Shown one piece after another: positions 17,322 through 25,726 of a stretch of DNA of 64,000 bases; the first letter of the stretch is position 1; each line of letters starts with the position of its first letter. Source of the stretch: an uncultured Halieaceae bacterium. GTDB taxonomy: Bacteria; Pseudomonadota; Gammaproteobacteria; Pseudomonadales; Halieaceae. A program made the translations under genes and the position numbers. The notes under the pieces were generated by a model. That model made no database searches, had not been told where the DNA came from, and worked only from the letters and a program-made list of their open reading frames with translations. The stretch spans positions 1-64,000 of the forward strand of contig CALJGI010000002.1 of NCBI GenBank assembly GCA_938074045.1, written 5' to 3'.

Positions 17322-18530
17322 ATGGGCCCAATGGCGGTGCCTGTAGCTCGTTGTGAGGCAGAAAGCCTGGTTATGGCTCCACTGATATGGAACAGTGTAT
17401 TTATTCATTTTTTGCAATATGCGACGCATATTGCAAATTCAGTTGCAAATTGCAATGCAAGTCATTTACCCATCAAGCTATCGAAATACACGCCACGGAG
17501 CGAGCGGACCTGCATAATCCACTTGCTATTTGTATTCCAGCTTCTGGGAATGTCGCAGTCTAATGAAGCTAACGCTGACGAGTGGAGTGACGGCTTACGC
17601 TGGACCGTTGATCTGAGTAGCCGTGCGCAGCACCTTTCAGGGGATGGTGCAAGTCACACCGGATACTGGAATTCAATTGGGCTGGATGCGAACAAGGTGA
17701 TCGCTGGCAAAAGCAGTGATTTTGCGACTGTTAATCTACAACTCAACTTGTGGTGTATTGATGAGTTAAGTCGTCGCCCGGCTATTTTCGATGACAGTAA
17801 AGACTGCAAACTTGTCTCAAAGGTCAGCACGTTACAACTAGCTGCAAGTGGGGACGGCAAATTCAACATCTTGCTGGGACATGCTGAAGTGCCCTATGGA
17901 CTGGACTTCAGTGTCAGTACCAACCAGACCCTCAGAAGAACACCTAACCAAAGAGATCTCGGACTGAAGCTTGACTGGGGTATTGGTGTCAATGGCACCG
18001 TATCAGGAATTACATACGCCACTCTCTTGAGCCGCGGCTCTGGGATGGAGTACAAAAATCGTAAAGACCCATGGGCTTTATCTGGCCGCATAGGGACCGC
18101 AACTGATGGCGAAGCCTTCCTGGGAGTAGAGGGATTTGGTTTTTCCTGGTTTTATGGCGACATATTAACCCGTACTGGTAATATTTCAGAACGCTGGAGA
18201 CTGGCTGTTGACGGAGTCAAGTACTACGGCGGAATCGGTTTTATGGCACAGCTCTCAGTGGGCGAAACAGACGACAGAGAAACTATCAATGCGCTAACAG
18301 AATTGAACTCAATTAGCAGAAATGCCTCTACTGTCGGCTACATACAGCTGCAGGCATTCAACCAACGATCCTCTGCTGGCTGGGAAGATGCCTTGTCGGC
18401 CATCATCGGAATACGTTACACCCCCGATCAAAATTGGACCGCAAGCTTGCAGTTGGAAAAAGAAATCTCAACGTTCGGCCACAAAGCTCAACAGACTATT
18501 TTAGATGCTCAATTACGTTACCGATTCTGA
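17322..18530 (+). CDS. Predicted outer-membrane beta-barrel protein
   Basis: From about residue 86 the protein has alternating strand patterns rich in Gly, Trp and Tyr, and ends LDAQLRYRF, a C-terminal phenylalanine beta-signal used for barrel assembly. A hydrophobic segment (about 64-78, CIIHLLFVFQLLGMS) followed by NANA-DEW-type residues looks like a signal-peptide core with cleavage near residue 86, which implies the true start is downstream of 17322. No good ATG exists there; TTG at 17523 is possible but lacks a ribosome site. The family is not recognised; small porin-like barrels are similar in size. It precedes a periplasmic protein gene by 15 bp and a hybrid kinase gene. Confidence 0.65.
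   Translation: MGPMAVPVARCEAESLVMAPLIWNSVFIHFLQYATHIANSVANCNASHLPIKLSKYTPRSERTCIIHLLFVFQLLGMSQSNEANADEWSDGLRWTVDLSSRAQHLSGDGASHTGYWNSIGLDANKVIAGKSSDFATVNLQLNLWCIDELSRRPAIFDDSKDCKLVSKVSTLQLAASGDGKFNILLGHAEVPYGLDFSVSTNQTLRRTPNQRDLGLKLDWGIGVNGTVSGITYATLLSRGSGMEYKNRKDPWALSGRIGTATDGEAFLGVEGFGFSWFYGDILTRTGNISERWRLAVDGVKYYGGIGFMAQLSVGETDDRETINALTELNSISRNASTVGYIQLQAFNQRSSAGWEDALSAIIGIRYTPDQNWTASLQLEKEISTFGHKAQQTILDAQLRYRF
17412..17436. promoter_or_regulatory. 25-bp perfect inverted repeat upstream of the barrel/kinase operon
   Basis: Two 12-bp arms, TTGCAATATGCG and its exact complement, flank one central A. Related TTGCAA and TTGCAATGCAA sequences follow to 17461. It falls inside the longest reading of the barrel gene but upstream of the predicted signal peptide, so it could be an operator if the gene starts further downstream. 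Confidence 0.5.
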
Positions 18531-18545
18531 ACAGAAGCCTTACGA

Positions 18546-19217
18546 ATGAACACAAAAGCCATCAGCACATTCCTGCTACTAACATCAGCACTTGCTGTGC
18601 AAGTACTGCCCAACCGCGCTCACGCAGTTGCATACTGCGCATTGAGAGATCCCGTTGATGCAATCCAAAATTTTTACCCTGCCTATACGGGTTACAGGTC
18701 GCTGGTTGGGTCGATTGACCAAGAGGTTCGAAGAGCACTCAAAAGTAATATACCCCACCACATACACTTTAATGAGTTTGGCAAACACACTTTGTACGTC
18801 GTTATTTCTAACAATACAGCTGTCGGGCTTGTGCACGCGAGAACCGAAAAGGGTGATTGGGGCCTGGACGAAATTATATGGTCACTGGATACAGAATTAT
18901 CGATCCAAGACTTTCGTTACCAAAGGAGCCGGAGTAAATACAAAGAAGACGTCAGCACTCAGGAATTCAAATCACTGTTGCGAGGAAGAAGTCTCGAGGA
19001 ACTCACAGATCTGCTATCCGCAGACGGTACCAGTCTTGCATTAAGTGTGCGAGATCTTCCTAAAGAGGCTGAATCGTTAGCGGTAACGGTCATACTATCG
19101 GCCATGAAAACGATAATGGTCACGGAACTGGTATGGGGTAAAGATCTGAGCCTGCTAAAAAGTAGCTATAACTCCGACACTGCCGCACCCAGGCAATCAT
19201 CGTCTAACCTACCATGA
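18546..19217 (+). CDS. Periplasmic protein of unknown function, partner of the hybrid kinase
   Basis: A 223-aa protein with a clear signal peptide (MNTKAISTFLLLTSALAV, cleavage likely after AHA near residue 27). The mature part has one compact domain, with HTLYVVISNNTAVGLVHART and DWGLDEIIWSLDTELSIQDF as its most regular blocks. The pattern faintly recalls FMN-binding periplasmic domains of the NosR/RnfG type, but no flavinylation-type motif is obvious, so no function is assigned. Its gene follows the barrel gene by 15 bp and overlaps the kinase start (ATGA, 19214-19217), which implies tight co-expression and suggests that it could present a ligand or a redox signal to the kinase. Confidence 0.7.
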   Translation: MNTKAISTFLLLTSALAVQVLPNRAHAVAYCALRDPVDAIQNFYPAYTGYRSLVGSIDQEVRRALKSNIPHHIHFNEFGKHTLYVVISNNTAVGLVHARTEKGDWGLDEIIWSLDTELSIQDFRYQRSRSKYKEDVSTQEFKSLLRGRSLEELTDLLSADGTSLALSVRDLPKEAESLAVTVILSAMKTIMVTELVWGKDLSLLKSSYNSDTAAPRQSSSNLP

Positions 19218-21256
19218 CCCTCAGAAAATACCTTTTCGCGATCGTATTCTGCACATTGATATGCGGACTTGGAGTAGCCGGCTATTTCCGCTACAGCGCA
19301 ACAGTACTCGAGAGACTGCAGTACAAAGCTACGGATAGCTCGCTCATGCTGCGTGAATTTGACCGAATAGGCGAGCACCTTGATCTTCTGTTGATATCAG
19401 CTGATCTGACAATTGGGACAGGTGAATCCTACACCGGGCAAATAGCCTTAGAACAACTGCAAGTGATGCGTAATCGACTTGCGGCATTTCAATCTGATAA
19501 TTCTGCTGAGCTGGAAACACATGCCTTTCTGCGAATGATCGAGCTTCTGGGTATGATCGATATGCAGCTGCGCAGTCAATCTTCTCTAGCTACCGCTAAC
19601 AATACAATAAATAACAAAATCCTCGTGGAATTTGATAACGCGTCTGCGGAACTGGTATTGATCTACGATGAGTTAAGAAAGTTTCTTATCGAAGGCACCC
19701 AAGCTTTAAAGATAGAGTCAGAGAAGGGCAGTAAACAGGCGATGATATCCGGGGTTTTGGTAATTATGCTTTATGTACTCGCCAGTCTGTGCCTTGCGCT
19801 CTGGTTAGGTCGAAAAATTGCGAGGCCCCTGGAAGCACTTTCTCTGTCTGCTGACAATGCCTGGAGAAAAGGTGCCGTTTTCGAAGCGCCTATTGAAGTA
19901 TCAGTAGTGGAGATTAGCAAGCTTAGTATAAATCTCGCCAGCCTAATCTCCCGCCTGGAGATAATGGTAGACGCTCGGACGAAAGACTTAAGTGATAAGA
20001 CTCATTCACTGGAACTTCAGATAGAAGAGCGAATTGCCATACAGGCGGAGTTGGAAGAGGCTAGAAAACTGGCCGAGAAATCCAACATGGTGAAGTCAGA
20101 ATTCTTGTCGGTAATGAGCCACGAATTACGGACACCGCTGAACGCCATACTCGGCACGCTACAAATATTGAGAGACAATGGCCTTACTAAAATTCAGGAG
20201 CAGTACATCGATATGGCCGACAATTCTGGCGCGGCATTACTGAGCCTGCTGGGAAACGTGCTCGACCTGTCAAAAATTGAAACGGATGGTATTACTCTGG
20301 TGGAGGACACGTTTCATCTTCATCCAGTCTTGGAATCCACACTTGACATGATCAGGTCCCCTGCACAAAAAAAGGGTCTGGAGCTGTCTCTGCAGATTCT
20401 GCCTGACGTTCCAGATCTACTGATGGGTGATTTCAACAAATTACGTCAGATCATAATGAACCTTGTGAGCAATGCAATAAAATTCACAGATGCTGGCTCT
20501 ATTATGATCCGCGTATGCCGCTCAGCCGATGAAAACGCGCCCGATAAACTTCTTTTTGAAGTTATCGATTCTGGTATCGGCATCCCAGATGAATCACAGG
20601 AAGCCATTTTCGGGAAATTTACACAAATCAATAGCTCACTCTCACGAAGCCACTCCGGCGTTGGCCTGGGACTTGCGATCTGTAGCCGACTAATAGAGGC
20701 GTTGGGAGGTGACTACGGTGTCAACAGTAAAGAAGGCCATGGTAGTACGTTCTGGTTTACTGCAATTTTGCCACAGCAGAAAACTTCACAGCATAATAAG
20801 GTTGTGCCTTTTTCGAAAAAATTAGACACCGATTCTCAACACGGCCATGTAGATGCAATTTCAAATGAGCATCAAATGAAAACCGTGGGCCCTTCGAAGG
20901 GCAGTGTGCTCATCGTCGAGGATAGTAAGGTCAATCAAATGATAGCCTCAGCAATTATCGAAAGGGCGGGATACGAAATAGAGGTCGCGGATGACGGCTA
21001 TCAGGCTTTAAATATATTATCAAGTCGACGCTTCGACGTAATATTATTAGATATACAGCTGCCTGGAATAGACGGAATCGAGGTAACACGCAAGATTCGT
21101 AGTTCACACAAATGGTTTTCGGATGTTCGCATTATTGCCTGTAGCGCGAATGTTTTAGATTCGACTATAAAATCGTGCCAGGAAGCTGGCATTGACGATT
21201 TCACTACTAAACCGATCGTCGCCAAAGAGCTTCTAAAAAAACTCTCACAACCGTGA
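19214..21256 (+). CDS. Hybrid sensor histidine kinase with C-terminal receiver
   Basis: A 680-aa membrane kinase. TM1 is at residues 7-27, a helical periplasmic sensor follows (about 28-175), TM2 is near 177-198, and HAMP-like and coiled-coil linkers come next (about 199-290). The HisKA domain has the phospho-acceptor H303 in VMSHELRTPLNA. The ATPase domain shows NLVSNAIKFT (N416, N420), DSGIGIP (D452) and GVGLGLAI. The receiver runs from about 564 to 678, with phospho-acceptor D613 in LLDIQLPG and the conserved Lys in TKPI. No output DNA-binding domain is present, so it needs an Hpt protein and response regulator encoded elsewhere. It ends the barrel/periplasmic/kinase operon. Confidence 0.92.
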   Translation: MTLRKYLFAIVFCTLICGLGVAGYFRYSATVLERLQYKATDSSLMLREFDRIGEHLDLLLISADLTIGTGESYTGQIALEQLQVMRNRLAAFQSDNSAELETHAFLRMIELLGMIDMQLRSQSSLATANNTINNKILVEFDNASAELVLIYDELRKFLIEGTQALKIESEKGSKQAMISGVLVIMLYVLASLCLALWLGRKIARPLEALSLSADNAWRKGAVFEAPIEVSVVEISKLSINLASLISRLEIMVDARTKDLSDKTHSLELQIEERIAIQAELEEARKLAEKSNMVKSEFLSVMSHELRTPLNAILGTLQILRDNGLTKIQEQYIDMADNSGAALLSLLGNVLDLSKIETDGITLVEDTFHLHPVLESTLDMIRSPAQKKGLELSLQILPDVPDLLMGDFNKLRQIIMNLVSNAIKFTDAGSIMIRVCRSADENAPDKLLFEVIDSGIGIPDESQEAIFGKFTQINSSLSRSHSGVGLGLAICSRLIEALGGDYGVNSKEGHGSTFWFTAILPQQKTSQHNKVVPFSKKLDTDSQHGHVDAISNEHQMKTVGPSKGSVLIVEDSKVNQMIASAIIERAGYEIEVADDGYQALNILSSRRFDVILLDIQLPGIDGIEVTRKIRSSHKWFSDVRIIACSANVLDSTIKSCQEAGIDDFTTKPIVAKELLKKLSQP

Positions 21257-21798
21257 TTTCATATACGCCAAATCGTGGGATTTTGGTGCTTCACTACCCT
21301 GATTAGTACTCATTAGATATATTTTACGTGCTGGTTCATGCAGCTTCTCGAATCTACAGAGTCAACCGTGGCCCACGAATACAATTTATGAGGAGGTGCA
21401 TCCCCTCAGCCACGAAGGTAGCAAATGACTGACTGTGCAACTGTACCAGCACCGCATTACATCTTCTCCGTAGCTAATTCGTCAGCTAGTTTGCAAACGG
21501 GTCGACGCCCGTCGCTGCTTCGAGTCCCACAGTCTTGGCAATGCAGGGCGAAAGGCCGGAGCAGCCATATTCCGATTAAAGCCTTTGTATCAATTGAGTT
21601 GCACGGGCCTTTCAGTTTCATGGCCGGTAAGATTTACTTTCGGCAGCTACTGACAAGAGATTATTGAGTGAATAAGGACTGATGAGCATAAGTGCTATAA
21701 ATCTAAGCCATCATATTTGGTGGAAGTGTGCCTAAATCCGTCTTTCCATGCCCTGACATCATGATACCCTATTGCGCTAAACCATATGGAGGCTACGC
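21257..21798. other. Gene-free region holding the second tRNA-derived repeat
   Basis: No convincing gene is seen. A 80-aa frame at 21425-21667 overlaps the tRNA-like sequence and is rejected. The last 20 bases carry GGAGG before the GTG start at 21799. Confidence 0.5.
21511..21619 (+). repeat. Direct repeat, degenerate tRNA-Asn 3' end and flank, copy 2
   Basis: GTCGCTGCTTCGAGTCCCA (21511-21529) is a degenerate version of the tRNA-Asn T-arm region at 10304-10322. After about 30 unrelated bases, AGCCATATTC through TTCAGTTTC (21563-21619) repeats the flank at 10331-10388. The copy is clearly older or more damaged than the one at 10.3 kb. Confidence 0.6.
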
Positions 21799-22851
21799 GT
21801 GCGTCGCCATTTCCTGAATTTATTGCTCTGTACAGCGCTCGCTGTACCTTCTGTCAATGCTGCAGGCACCTCTGAGGAGTATTCCAACGGTGCACCTCGG
21901 GGTGAAGATGGTCGTTTCACCAATACTGTCGGAGAGATTGGTCACGGAACTCTTGCAGTGCGTTTTCCGTTTATGCTGCGTCGGCTTGGTACGTATTTTC
22001 GCTCTGGAGCGGACGCCCCCGAACGGGTTGCCAACGATGGAGTGTTCCTGCGCGAAAATGCACGCCACAGCATTCCCACTGTCACCTGGGTTGGTCATGC
22101 CACACTACTGGTACAGATGGAGCATGTCACCTTCCTGACCGACCCCACGTGGTCTAACAGGCCCAGCCCGGTGCCGCTGATTGGCCCCGGCCGTTTCGTA
22201 GAGCCCGGCTTGCGTATGGAGGATCTGCCACCGATCGATTTCGTGGTTGTTTCCCACAATCACTACGACCACCTCGACCTGCCCACTTTGCGTGCCTTGT
22301 CGCAGCGCAGTGCAGAAACGGTTTTCTATGTGCCGCTAGGCAATGGGGAATTGCTGCGAAGCCAACGCATAGCCAATGTTAAAGAACTCGACTGGGGGGA
22401 AACGGCAGTTTACAAGGGTACGACTATTCACTGCTTGCCATCCCAGCACTGGAGTAAACGCAGCCTTGCAGATGACCAAAAGGCCCTCTGGTCGTCCTGG
22501 GCAGTAACGGGTGCCAAGCGACGCTTTTATTTCGCGGGAGACACTGGTTATTTTCCGGGCTTTGAGATCATTGGTGCCAGCCTGGGCCCCTTTGATTTGG
22601 CAGCCGTACCAATCGGGGCATACGAGCCTCGCGCCATGATGCAGGAATCGCATATGAATCCGGAAGAGGCCGTCCGCGCCGCCATCGACCTACGTGCCCG
22701 CCGGGCGGTTGCCATGCACTTTGGCACGTTTGACCTTTCCGACGAGCCGCTTGGAGAACCCCCGGTACGCTTCACAGCAGCAGCGCACGACTCAAGTCTG
22801 GCAGAGGACACCGCGTGGGTACTCAAAATTGGAGAAACGCGTGAATTCTAA
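21799..22851 (+). CDS. Exported metallo-beta-lactamase-fold hydrolase (NAPE-PLD/UlaG-like)
   Basis: A 350-aa predicted metal-dependent hydrolase. The signal peptide (MRRHFLNLLLCTALAVPSVNA) exports it. The metal site is SHNHYDHLD near residue 155; VTWVGHATLLVQ and FLTDPTWSNRPSP are typical of the NAPE-phospholipase-D-like branch, whose animal member cleaves N-acyl-phosphatidylethanolamine. FYFAGDTGYFPGF and a later AMHFGTFDL supply further ligands. The start codon is GTG, with GGAGG six bases upstream. Its stop overlaps the TspO-related gene by 11 bp, so the two are translationally coupled. A lipid amide substrate would fit the nearby amide hydrolases, but that is inference. Confidence 0.85.
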   Translation: MRRHFLNLLLCTALAVPSVNAAGTSEEYSNGAPRGEDGRFTNTVGEIGHGTLAVRFPFMLRRLGTYFRSGADAPERVANDGVFLRENARHSIPTVTWVGHATLLVQMEHVTFLTDPTWSNRPSPVPLIGPGRFVEPGLRMEDLPPIDFVVVSHNHYDHLDLPTLRALSQRSAETVFYVPLGNGELLRSQRIANVKELDWGETAVYKGTTIHCLPSQHWSKRSLADDQKALWSSWAVTGAKRRFYFAGDTGYFPGFEIIGASLGPFDLAAVPIGAYEPRAMMQESHMNPEEAVRAAIDLRARRAVAMHFGTFDLSDEPLGEPPVRFTAAAHDSSLAEDTAWVLKIGETREF

Positions 22852-23647
22852 ACCAAAACAGACCAGTTCCAGCCAGCGATCAACAAGCGACTGGCTCGGC
22901 AACATCGTCGCCTTCATCGGGGTGCTTGTCATTAACGCTATGGCCAATGGTATTCCCATCAACGGACAAAATACCGGCGAGGTGTCTGCCAAATACCCCT
23001 CACTTTTCACGCCAGCCGGTTTCACGTTTTCAATCTGGGGGCTCATTTATTTATCGCTGACCGCGTTTGTCATCTATCAGGCGCTGCCGGCTCAGCGCTG
23101 CCATCATACTCTGGCCAAAATAGGACCGCTGTTTATCGCCAACTGTGTCGCCAATGCTGTGTGGATTTTAGTCTGGCACTACGACCTACTATGGTTATCG
23201 TTGTTGTTAATGGCAGCAATCTTGCTTACCTTGATAATTATTTATCGCGCCTTGCAAGTCGCGGGCCCGACCATCTCAAGCGGCGAATTGTGGTGCCTGC
23301 GAGTACCCTTTAGCTTGTACACTGGCTGGATTATGGTGGCGAGCATTGCCAATATCAGTTGCGTGCAAATTGCCATGGGCTGGGACAATGTAGGATTGTC
23401 AGCGGTGAATTGGACCTTGCTAAAACTGGCCATTGCCGGTGCTATCGGCGCGGCTGTGATATTACGCCTCCGGGACATCCCGTACGTGTTGGTGATAGCC
23501 TGGGCGGCCTATGGCATTGCCAGTCGGCAGATTGCAACGCCAGAAGTGGTTGGTGCAGCTGCCACACTGTCGTTGTTGGCCTTACTGTTGGCCGTAGCTG
23601 AGGTGATTAGGCGGGCTTACGGTAAGGTGGCCGGCGGCAAAGCTTAA
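22841..23647 (+). CDS. TspO/MBR-related integral membrane protein
   Basis: A 268-aa polytopic protein with about seven hydrophobic segments from residue 18 onward. FTPAGFTFSIWGLIYLSLT and ANAVWILVWHYD are typical of the tryptophan-rich sensory protein (TspO) relatives, which are longer than the five-helix TspO itself. GTG at 22841, with GGAG 7 nt before it, is preferred over an upstream ATG that would run deep inside the preceding gene. TspO proteins bind porphyrins or steroids; whether this branch does is unknown. The overlap with the hydrolase gene suggests a shared process. Confidence 0.8.
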   Translation: MNSKPKQTSSSQRSTSDWLGNIVAFIGVLVINAMANGIPINGQNTGEVSAKYPSLFTPAGFTFSIWGLIYLSLTAFVIYQALPAQRCHHTLAKIGPLFIANCVANAVWILVWHYDLLWLSLLLMAAILLTLIIIYRALQVAGPTISSGELWCLRVPFSLYTGWIMVASIANISCVQIAMGWDNVGLSAVNWTLLKLAIAGAIGAAVILRLRDIPYVLVIAWAAYGIASRQIATPEVVGAAATLSLLALLLAVAEVIRRAYGKVAGGKA

Positions 23648-23739
23648 GCGGTCAAGCAATTCCAATGCTTGCGGCGACTGACCAGCGACGCTCACAACAC
23701 ACAGCACATAGTCATATCGGGCCTTCACACCGTTTCAGA

Positions 23740-24732
23740 TTACAGGGCTGATAGATTCTTACGATTCTGCTTTTCGCTTTCTCTCATAGGCATAGTGTCG
23801 ATCAGCGCATAGATATCCTTCATCGGCGTTGGCCGCTCTGTCGCCAATTTCACTGACCCGTCCTTACCTATAAGCCTGACTGCAAACTCTCCGGGAAGTA
23901 TCCCCAGTGCCCTGCGCGTCGCATCGGTTTCTTGGGACGTCAATCTCCTGTCCCGCAACCCTGACCCTGGTGTATCCCGAAGAATTACGAGAATCATGTC
24001 ACGGCTCTCAAATTCCCATGGCGCAGTCATGAGTTCATTTTTCAAATCATTGAGGTGTCTGTCGCCATCGTTTGGAACGCTGACAACCAGTGGGCGTTTT
24101 TTCCATTTATAGTTCGCTAACGTGAACTGTTCGTAGGAAGGATAGGCGAGTATGCTGGCCACGCTCAACTCAAACGGGCCGTCCTGTTTGTCGTAGATCA
24201 TTAGGCCCATACCAGTAATTCTCGCCACGTCAAGTTCAGGTCCATCCAGTGGTCTACCCCGAAACCTTGGAACAAAGCGGGTGAAGGGAATATCCACTGT
24301 ACTCCATGTACCCTCTTGGGTGGCAAAATCAGCCATGTAACTGATGGTTCTTCCTCGCCAGCTGGCTACTGTTGTCAACCGCCAGGTGTAACGGCGACCG
24401 TCACCCTTCAGTGACAAGCGAATTCCCTCTTGGCCAGACAGATCGATCTGCACTGGAGCGGTACGTATAGAACTGAAGCCACCTCCATCAGTATTAGTAT
24501 TGCCAGAAAAAACTAACTCACCTTGATTGTGCCTGAAATCACCCTCACTCTTTCCGCCCATGACATTATCGTTGACCACATACCATCGTAGATCCAGACT
24601 CCTGCTGGTGAAGTCTGAGATCAACTTTTCTTCTGCGGCGAGGGCATCCGAAGGTATGAGCGGTATGGTAGATAAGGTCATCAGCAGTGTTCCAAAGAGG
24701 GAAAAAATAGAAAGTCGATTTGTACTGGCCAA
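23740..24732 (-). CDS. Exported CIA30-DUF4174 fusion protein
   Basis: A 330-aa two-domain protein. Residues about 34-195 resemble the CIA30/NDUFAF1 fold: ISDFTSRSLDLRWYVVNDNVMGG, the FSGNTNTDGGGFSSIR block and WSTVDIPFTRFVPRFRG. Residues about 205-320 are DUF4174: YKWKKRPLVVSVP, then RLIGKDGSVKLATERP and LIDTMPMRESE. DUF4174 is usually a separate small exported protein, so the fusion is unusual. A signal peptide (about 1-33) exports it. The start is TTG, with AGAGG 8 nt upstream. CIA30 aids respiratory complex I assembly in mitochondria; the bacterial role is not known. It lies alone, convergent with the TspO-related gene. Confidence 0.8.
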   Translation of the reverse strand: MASTNRLSIFSLFGTLLMTLSTIPLIPSDALAAEEKLISDFTSRSLDLRWYVVNDNVMGGKSEGDFRHNQGELVFSGNTNTDGGGFSSIRTAPVQIDLSGQEGIRLSLKGDGRRYTWRLTTVASWRGRTISYMADFATQEGTWSTVDIPFTRFVPRFRGRPLDGPELDVARITGMGLMIYDKQDGPFELSVASILAYPSYEQFTLANYKWKKRPLVVSVPNDGDRHLNDLKNELMTAPWEFESRDMILVILRDTPGSGLRDRRLTSQETDATRRALGILPGEFAVRLIGKDGSVKLATERPTPMKDIYALIDTMPMRESEKQNRKNLSAL

Positions 24733-24875
24733 GTTTTGTACCTCTGGCTGGCAGACAGGACAGTGGTCTCATCTAACTGCCTATTTCAAAACGTTGCTAG
24801 ATGTTGGGCTCGCCTACATTGTGCAATCAGTTTGCTATTGTGTATACGATCTGGGGGGCTTGATGGATTACCGCC

Positions 24876-25388
24876 TTACCAGTGACCCGTGCCCGGGGCA
24901 CCTTTAACGGGCCCAGCGATACTACTGGTAACCCAACCACCATAGAACTGACCAGGCTGAGGCTTGACTCTCTCACCACTGACAAAGCAGGCAATGCGAC
25001 CGGGGTAAAAGGATATGCAACCGTCTATGTTGCGGAAGTATTCGCTGGGACTCTCGTAGCTCCATGCCACTATCGTTGCATCAGAATCTGATATGAGGGC
25101 CCAGTAGGTTGCCGTGCCTTTCCATTCGCAGTAGCTGCTATTGCCTAATCTTACTAGTTGTTTCCAGTCGACATCATCACCTGGAAGGTAATAGGTCGGT
25201 GGGCTGGCTGTTTCCAGTACCCGCATTGATGAACGTGTACTGGCAACCATGTTTCCATCCCATCTGACCTCTACCAGTGCATCACAAGAAACAAGAACAG
25301 GAGGCCTTGGATAATCCCAGACCGACTCCTGCATAGGTCCAGGTTCCTGAGCAAAGTAAGGACGTTCTTCGCCGGTATACTTCCACAT
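24876..25388 (-). CDS. DUF427-domain protein
   Basis: A 170-aa cytoplasmic protein with one DUF427 domain. Conserved pieces include VEVRWDGNMVASTRSSMRVLE, PTYYLPGDDVDW, YCEWKGTATYW and ISFYPGRI. These small beta-rich proteins are widespread in bacteria and fungi, with no established biochemical role. The ATG at 25388 (MWKYTGEERPYF) was chosen over the longer frame, whose extra 16 residues are not family-like; GAG lies about 9 nt upstream. It is a single gene with no functional link to its neighbours that can be read from the sequence. Confidence 0.8.
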   Translation of the reverse strand: MWKYTGEERPYFAQEPGPMQESVWDYPRPPVLVSCDALVEVRWDGNMVASTRSSMRVLETASPPTYYLPGDDVDWKQLVRLGNSSYCEWKGTATYWALISDSDATIVAWSYESPSEYFRNIDGCISFYPGRIACFVSGERVKPQPGQFYGGWVTSSIAGPVKGAPGTGHW

Positions 25389-25486
25389 GGTAGTGCACTC
25401 TTTGTTAGACGATATAGTGTACGTACGCCGTGACAACCAGGATCACATGTCTTCTTCATCAGTCACGATGAAAAAGAGAGACCTGA

Positions 25487-25615
25487 CTAAACAATATATT
25501 TACTACCTACCTTCAAACCAAAGTACAGTAGCATCTTGATGATGCCGCCAGTTTTACGTTCGAGCTCAGCATCCGGAGCCAAACGGGTAGAAGGGAACGC
25601 ACGTTGTGCAGCCAT
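25487..25615 (-). CDS. Possible 42-aa small protein or gene remnant
   Basis: An ATG-initiated frame with natural-looking composition (starts MAAQRAFPSTRLAPDAE, then KTGGIIKMLLYFGLKVG). The start follows a run of A and has no clear ribosome site. It may be a small membrane-associated peptide or the head of a decayed gene. No family is recognised. Confidence 0.3.
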   Translation of the reverse strand: MAAQRAFPSTRLAPDAELERKTGGIIKMLLYFGLKVGSKYIV

Positions 25616-25676
25616 TTTTTTTGTTTGATGCCGGTTGCATCAAGCTGGGGGCAGGCCAGTTGAGTGAATGGTAGGG

Positions 25677-25710
25677 AAAATTAAGGGCTGCATGAATCCT
25701 CATGCAGCCC
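25677..25710 (-). terminator. Intrinsic terminator of katG
   Basis: An 11-bp perfect stem, GGGCTGCATGA/TCATGCAGCCC with a 4-nt loop, lies 17 bp past the katG stop. On the minus strand it is followed by TTAATTTT. Confidence 0.85.
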
Positions 25711-25726
25711 ACCGGAAGGGGTTGAG

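Noticed and set aside
21425..21667. 80-aa frame at the second tRNA-like repeat
   Set aside because: It lies across tRNA-derived sequence, and its composition reflects the repeat rather than a protein.
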